A DNA stretch of 64,000 nucleotides from positions 27,357,126 through 27,421,125 of the forward strand of contig OX387195.1 in NCBI GenBank assembly GCA_947561395.2, given 5' to 3'. This document shows positions 59,001 through 64,000 of this stretch, piece by piece. This DNA comes from Buxus sempervirens (taxonomy: Eukaryota > Streptophyta > Magnoliopsida > Buxales > Buxaceae). The position numbers and the translations under genes were made by a program. The notes under the pieces were generated by a model that ran no database searches, was not told the origin of the DNA, and worked only from the letters and a program-made list of their open reading frames with translations. Each line of letters opens with the position of its first letter. The stretch's first letter is position 1.

Positions 59001-62000
59001 AGCCTGGAGATACATTTATCAGAATGTCTGAAGCAGTCAAACAGGAAACACTGCTCTCACTCACCATGGATTCCTCTGCATTTTTGGACTCCGGAGATTT
59101 ATTTACCCCAATAATTGAAGCACTCGTACAAGAACCAGTAAGATCCCCTCCGGGGCCAAGTGGTTTCTCAAAGGAAACATCATCCTTTGGGCAGATACTA
59201 GAAGGAATATTGCTCTCATTCACCAGGGATTCTTCTGAATTTTTGAAACTTGGAAGCGTATTTATCAGAATGCCTGGAGCAACCATACAGGAAACACTTG
59301 CATCCATGTCAGAAGCAACTGGTTTCTCACATAGAACATCAACCTTTTCGCATGAAGTAACAGGGACACTGTTCCCACTTACCATGGATTCCTCTTCATT
59401 CTTGGACTCCAGACATGTATCTATCCAAACAATTGAAGAACTCATACAAGAACTGCTTAGATCCCTGCCAGAAGCAAGTGGTTTCTCACAGGGAACTTCA
59501 TCCTTCAGGCAGGTACTTGCAGTAATATTGGTCTCAGTCACCATGGATTCTTCTGCATTTTTGGACTCTAGAGATGTATTTATCAAAATGCTTGAAGCAC
59601 TCCTACAGGAACTGCTTAGATCCCGGTCAGAAGCAACTGGTTCCTCACAGGGAGCATCATCCTTTGCGCAGGAACTGACAGGATTATTGCTCCCAGTCAC
59701 CACGGATTCTACAATTTTAGACTCCAGGGATCTATTTATCTGAATGCTTGACACACTTAAACAGGAAACACTTAGATCCATGTCAGAAGGAAGTAGTTTC
59801 TCACAGGGAGCACCAACCTTTTGGCCAGAACTAACAGGAACATTGCTCTCAGTCATCATGAGCCCCTCCGGAATTTCAGATTCCTCAAATGTATTTATCT
59901 GAATGGTTGAAGTGTTCATGCTACAACCGTTTGCATCGGTTCCAGAAGCAAGTGGTTTCTCAGAAAGAACATCATCCTTTTGACACGGACTAACAGGAAC
60001 GATTTTCTCGGTCAAAGTAGATTCCTGTGCACATTTTGACTCCCCTGAGGTATTTATCAGCATGCTTGAAGCACCATCACAAGAAACAAAACCAGAATTT
60101 GCCCCTGTCGTAGATTTCATCTCTCCAAGTTGTCTTGAATCCATCACACTTTCACTGCAGTTAGAAATGAGAGCAATTTGTGGTTCACCAAGACTGGGAT
60201 TTGGCACAACTTCTGGAAAAGGGTCAACTGTGGAGGGATGAGTAGCAAGATCACTCCTGTATATACTTCCCATCGATGACCTAGATTCAATTCCTGATGA
60301 GCATGTTCCAGTTGAAGATTCTTTCAACAATGAAGTAGCATCATTCATTCCATGTGGTTGATATCTTCCCAAGGAAGAGGCAGGTTGAACAGGTATCACA
60401 GAAGGCTCAGCTTCAGATGCAAAGCCTTCGTTGTTCGGCCTAAGTGGAGCATCGACTTCGTTGATTTCTGGACAAGCAGGGTTCATGCCCATCGCGAGTG
60501 TAGCATTTACAACTACCGGAATGAGATCAACAGTAGAGGGATGAGTAGTTTCAATACCCATCTTTATACTCCCCATGTGTCCCACAGATTCAATTTCTGA
60601 CAAGCATGTTCCAACCGAAGTGTCCTTCAATAAGAAAGTAGCATCATTCATTCCATATGCTTGAGATCTTCCCGATGAAGAAGCAGGTTGAACAGGTATC
60701 ACTGGAGGTTCAGATTCAGATGGCAAGCCTTCCTTTAGCCTAACCGTTGCATAGACGTCATTTGCTTTTGGATTTGCAGAGGATTTGTCCATGGCATGGT
60801 CAGGATTTACCGCAACTTCTGGAATGAGATCAACAGTTGAGTGATTAGCGTTCAGTGCACCAATATCCATAGTCCCAGTACACAACCCAGATTCAGTTTC
60901 TGACACGCATGTTCCAGATGAAGAATCCTTCAATAAAGTAGCTTCATTCACACCACCTGCCTGAGATTGTCCCAAGGACGAGGCACATTGACCAGGGATT
61001 TGAGAGGTTTCAGCTTCAGATGGCAGGCCTTCATCTGTTAACCTCACCGGTGAATTTACTTCAATAGCTTCTAGATTCGCAGAGTTCTTGTCCATGGATC
61101 TGGCAGCAGTCTCATGCAGTACCAAAGGGCTTGATGTCATCTTGACCTGGGCAGCACAATTCAATTCTTGAGTATCAGTGACCTGTTTATCTATTTCAAT
61201 GGTTGCATTAAAATCCAATGATTCCCCAACTTTTTCATCAGACACAGAAGATTTCGTCATAGAAGACACATTTTGGAAATCAGCTCCCTGAGTTTGTTCA
61301 ATGGAAAACACAGGGTCATCAGGCCTTTGAGATAACTCAACATTGAATGGCAACTCTTCATCCCCTGGACGGAGCAATCGACCTTCATCACTCTTAAACG
61401 ATTCTGACTTACTTGATTGCTCTTCACTTTGTGTAGCTGATTTCTCAGTTGAGGTTGGCCCCCGATCAGATGAAAGATCTGGACGGTACTGACAAGCTCC
61501 ATCAGAGATAATATCTCTCAGTTTCTTAGCATCAGTTTCTTCTTTATCACTTGTGACCATGTCTTTCGAGGAATGATTATCCTTCTTTGCCACCATTGAC
61601 CTGGCTGAGCAAGCATGGGATGTGGTTGTTGCAGTTACAACAGCTTTTGAGCTCTTTATTGAAGAAATAGCTTGTTTATCATTAGGAAGCCCAACATCTT
61701 TCTTTTTAGGCCCTCGCTTAACTGGAGCAGGTCGTTTGCTCTTATCTTTATCTGCAGAGGATTTTGTTTGACGAACTCTGTGCGGGACAGATGGTTTTTC
61801 ATTGTTTATGTTTGGGGAGTTTACGAGAGGTGCAGTACCCAAGAACAAATTGTTTTGGCAGGTGATAGATTCAACAGGTTTGGCAACAGGAAGGTCCAAT
61901 TGTCCAGCTCCATTATCTGTTGAACTAGCTGGAAGAGCTTCCTTTGAGAAATCAAAAGCATTTCCGGCTATTTCGATACTTGGTACTGAAGAAGATACAA

Positions 62001-63705
62001 GATTTTCTGCTACTCTTTGCTCCTTATCCACCATCACATCCATTGATCCCATTCGAAGGGACCTCCTCTCCTGCAAATCTTGTGCCAATGCAGGCATCAC
62101 ATGTGTAGATGATAGATCATCCTTGTGCTCCTTCCCAACAGGTAGCGATGCAACCTTCATCCCAGCCATTGAAGTATTTTGAGGAGGAGGCACTTTTGTC
62201 TCAGAAACGATCACTCCCTTCTCAGGGTCCTTTTTGTCTACACCAGGTAGTGTGCTCTTATATTTCTCTGGGGTAAAGGATCGGATAGGAGCACGAACCG
62301 GAACCAATTCAACCATTTTTCGCAGTCCTGAGATTGGGTTAACCTCAAAAGTAACAATGGTAGGTGCATTCGAAGTTCCAGACGGCCTACCAATTACCTT
62401 ATGTCTATCTGTGGAAAAAGCAGAACTTGAAGAGCCAGCTGAAGTAATGGCTGCATCCTTAGACACTCTTGAAACTAGATTAATTTCAGAACCAGTAACA
62501 ATAGGTGCATTTAAGGTTCCAGATGATCTACTTGCCGCCTTTTGGTTGTCCTGGGCAGAAGAAGAAAGAGAGATATCTGGTGTCATGCCTCTGCCCATTG
62601 CAATTTTTGAAATAGGATTACTTTCAGGACTAATATCGGCCGGACGAGAATTCTGCTTTTTCCCTCTGCGCCGTGGTGCTTCTACTCCACCTGGAGTCTT
62701 CCTGTTTGGACCTTTGACTTGCACAGGGAGGGAAGTAGTTGTGGTTAAAGAACCAGGAACAGTCCCTATGCTAAACTCATTTTGAATAGTATTACTGACG
62801 CCCTTGACTGTAACAGAACCAAGAAAAGTATCAGGGGCAGTAGAAGAGCTTGGAACAGTTTCCCCTTTAACCAGATGTCTAACAGTTTCAGAAGGTGATG
62901 GAGGAACCATAGCAGATGGAGATATATCTGGAGTCGCTCTTTTTGGCCTACCGCGCCCTCTTCTGGATGATGGTAACTCTTTACTTGGAGGTGGTAGCAA
63001 TAACTCACTGGCGTGTGGAGGAGATGGTGGTGCTGGTGCTGGTGCTGGTGGTTGTGGTGGTGGTTCTTCTGCATCTTGCACAGACACTTTAGACCCACTT
63101 GCATCAGCTGTCGTACTTGTGCCTTTCTCTCCTTCTTTCAGTTTGGGAGATTCAGGGGAGTCAGCTTGGCACATCTTTTCAAATTCTTCTTCGGTCCACT
63201 GATCTTCATAAGAACGTACCTGGGTGAGAAACATAAAAATATCAATTATATAAAACATGCCTGCCATACGGAGCACTTGGTTTCACAGTAAGAATACATA
63301 AATCAACCAACCTCTCTAGCTCGTTTACCCCTTCCATAGTGTTGGGTATCAAGTCCCCCAAGAGACTCTCTCTTCCGCTTTATCTCCACATTAGCTACTT
63401 CAAAAACATGCATAGCTTTATAGAATTCTTTTAAGTCATCATCTGTCACAAGACGAGATGGTGAAGGGTGTAAAAGCTCGGAACCATCATTATCCTGTTC
63501 TTGCACCAACTTCTGCCATGCTACCTGAAGAATTTAGTTACAATAAAAATTTTCTCCATTAGATTACCATTAAGCTGTTAATTGATGCTATTTATACTGA
63601 AAGATGGGATAGATAGTGTATGGGCATTAAAACAAATACGCATATACCATTTCTTCTTCCCGCCTTTGCTTGTCAACTGATTCAAAAACATCAATCTCGG
63701 ACTCG
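56026..63705 (-). CDS. SYD: C-terminal part of a SPLAYED-type SWI/SNF chromatin-remodelling ATPase
   Basis: Three exons are visible: 63705-63648 (ESEIDVFESVDKQRREEEM), 63524-63312 (VAWQKLVQEQ ... GLDTQHYGRGKRARE) and 63219-56026, joining as RARE/VRSYEDQWTEEEFEKMCQ. This is the region after the helicase domain in plant SYD (CHR3), including the end of the SnAC-like segment. SYD acts in nuclear SWI/SNF complexes that open promoters of floral and stress genes. The 7.2-kb last exon encodes 2397 residues of mostly disordered, Ser/Val/Glu-rich tail. It has a proline-rich run (63090-63025), AT-hook-like RRGRGRPKRA (about 62960-62931), a second basic patch RRRGKK (about 62675), and a cluster of internal repeats (58168-61080). 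The frame is open throughout, so the gene appears intact. The ATPase domains and N-terminus lie beyond 64000. BRM and MINU-type ATPases are excluded by the YGRGKRAREVRSYE sequence. Confidence 0.87.
58168..59010 (-). repeat. Seven 120-bp (40-residue) in-frame repeats in the SYD tail
   Basis: The 120-bp unit starts near 58171, 58291, 58411, 58531, 58651, 58771 and 58891. Each encodes AEESIVTESSVPVSSFQKVD, then VACEKSFASDMDLSIAGSGN or a close variant. Copies differ by only a few bases, pointing to recent expansion or gene conversion. The unit length is a multiple of three, so copy-number change leaves the frame intact. Confidence 0.95.
59011..60075 (-). repeat. Older, diverged relatives of the 40-residue repeat
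   Basis: Upstream in the protein, about ten degenerate units of roughly 65-75 residues share the pattern INTSxESKxAEESxVTExxxP, then VSSxxKDDxxCEKPLASxxD and LSxSC. The tight 40-residue array looks like a shortened unit (without the INTSLESK part) amplified from this older series. Confidence 0.8.
60190..61080 (-). repeat. Three ~107-residue repeats in the SYD tail
   Basis: Blocks of EGLPSEAExxxIPxQxASSxG, then GMNDATxLLKDxSxGTC and HPSTVDLIPEVV, occur three times in succession. They are more diverged than the 40-residue array and of a different sequence, so they are a second, older repeat family within the same exon. Confidence 0.85.
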
Positions 63706-64000
63706 CTGCCGATGAACATGCAACATCGAAAAGCCACAATTTCATAAGCACATTATTTAAAATAAAAAAATATAAGAGGAAGAAAAAAGGGAAGTACAAG
63801 CATTTTTTTAAAGTTTTATTAAATGAAGGGACACAAGAAAATTTTCTTATAGCAAAGCAGTTCTCCCCCTACCATGTTCCACCATGTTAAATGCTGGAAC
63901 AATTCAAACTATATGGGTAAACCAAGCCATTCAAACTGCCAAAACTAGAAGTGATGCAAAGTCCACAGTTTGTTATCCAAAACAGATTAGCATGTAGCTA
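63706..64000 (-). other. Intron of the SYD-type gene running off the window
   Basis: The acceptor TCGGCAG/CGAGTCC lies at 63706-63707. The remaining sequence to the window edge is AT-rich and non-coding, with a pyrimidine-rich stretch before the acceptor. The next upstream exon (helicase C-terminal region) must lie outside. Confidence 0.7.

Noticed and set aside
58181-59743. Long plus-strand open frame (about 520 codons) opposite the SYD repeats
   Set aside because: It is the reverse frame of the 120-bp in-frame repeats. A stop-free unit repeated seven times stays open on both strands. The minus strand has family similarity and splice continuity, and the plus strand has neither.

Overview
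The window is nuclear DNA of a seed plant, most likely a woody eudicot or early-diverging angiosperm. The evidence is AT-rich intergenic sequence, genes split by GT-AG introns, plant-type LINE, hAT and Helitron-like elements, telo-box promoter motifs, and two genes whose closest families are plant-specific. Species cannot be named from the sequence alone. Roughly the left 60 percent is repeats and dead gene pieces. The right 40 percent carries three real genes, all on the minus strand.

Layout. 1-4655: two broken LINE retrotransposons, one on each strand. 4640-10900: three partial copies of a ~3.36-kb tandem repeat, followed by a 194-bp duplication and another LINE tail (11181-11600). 11682-29485: about 20 tandem copies of a ~870-bp unit, in two sequence subfamilies, with a 551-bp hAT-type element inserted in one copy. 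30718-35110: a 2.3-kb tandem duplication that looks like two dead copies of the 5' part of a gene with E2F and telo-box motifs. 37209-38370: a frameshifted lysine/glutamate-rich ORF, a captured eIF4A exon and a hAT-like end.

39550-46676 (minus) holds a complete ten-exon gene of the dehydroquinate dehydratase/shikimate dehydrogenase family. I reconstructed every exon with consistent phase, giving 520 residues. Its dehydratase half has lost several catalytic residues, and its dehydrogenase half has changes in the substrate pocket and the cofactor motif. It therefore looks like a quinate-dehydrogenase-type or otherwise specialised paralogue rather than the housekeeping shikimate enzyme. 47247-49859 carries a perfect 30-bp inverted repeat, short tandem repeats and three head-to-tail Helitron-like elements. 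50349-54269 (minus) is a small two-exon gene for a probably plastid-targeted protein of unknown function, with LINE debris in its intron. 56026-63705 (minus) is the 3' end of a SPLAYED (SYD)-type SWI/SNF chromatin-remodelling ATPase gene. It includes a 7.2-kb last exon rich in internal protein repeats, and the rest of the gene lies beyond the right edge.

The three real genes do not form a pathway together. The main points of interest are the degenerate shikimate-pathway paralogue, the recently homogenised repeats in the SYD tail, the 870-bp macrosatellite with a recurring minus-strand reading frame, and a set of tiny retro-insertions with clean target-site duplications. Exon boundaries were read by eye from splice consensus, phase and family similarity. 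No database search was possible.
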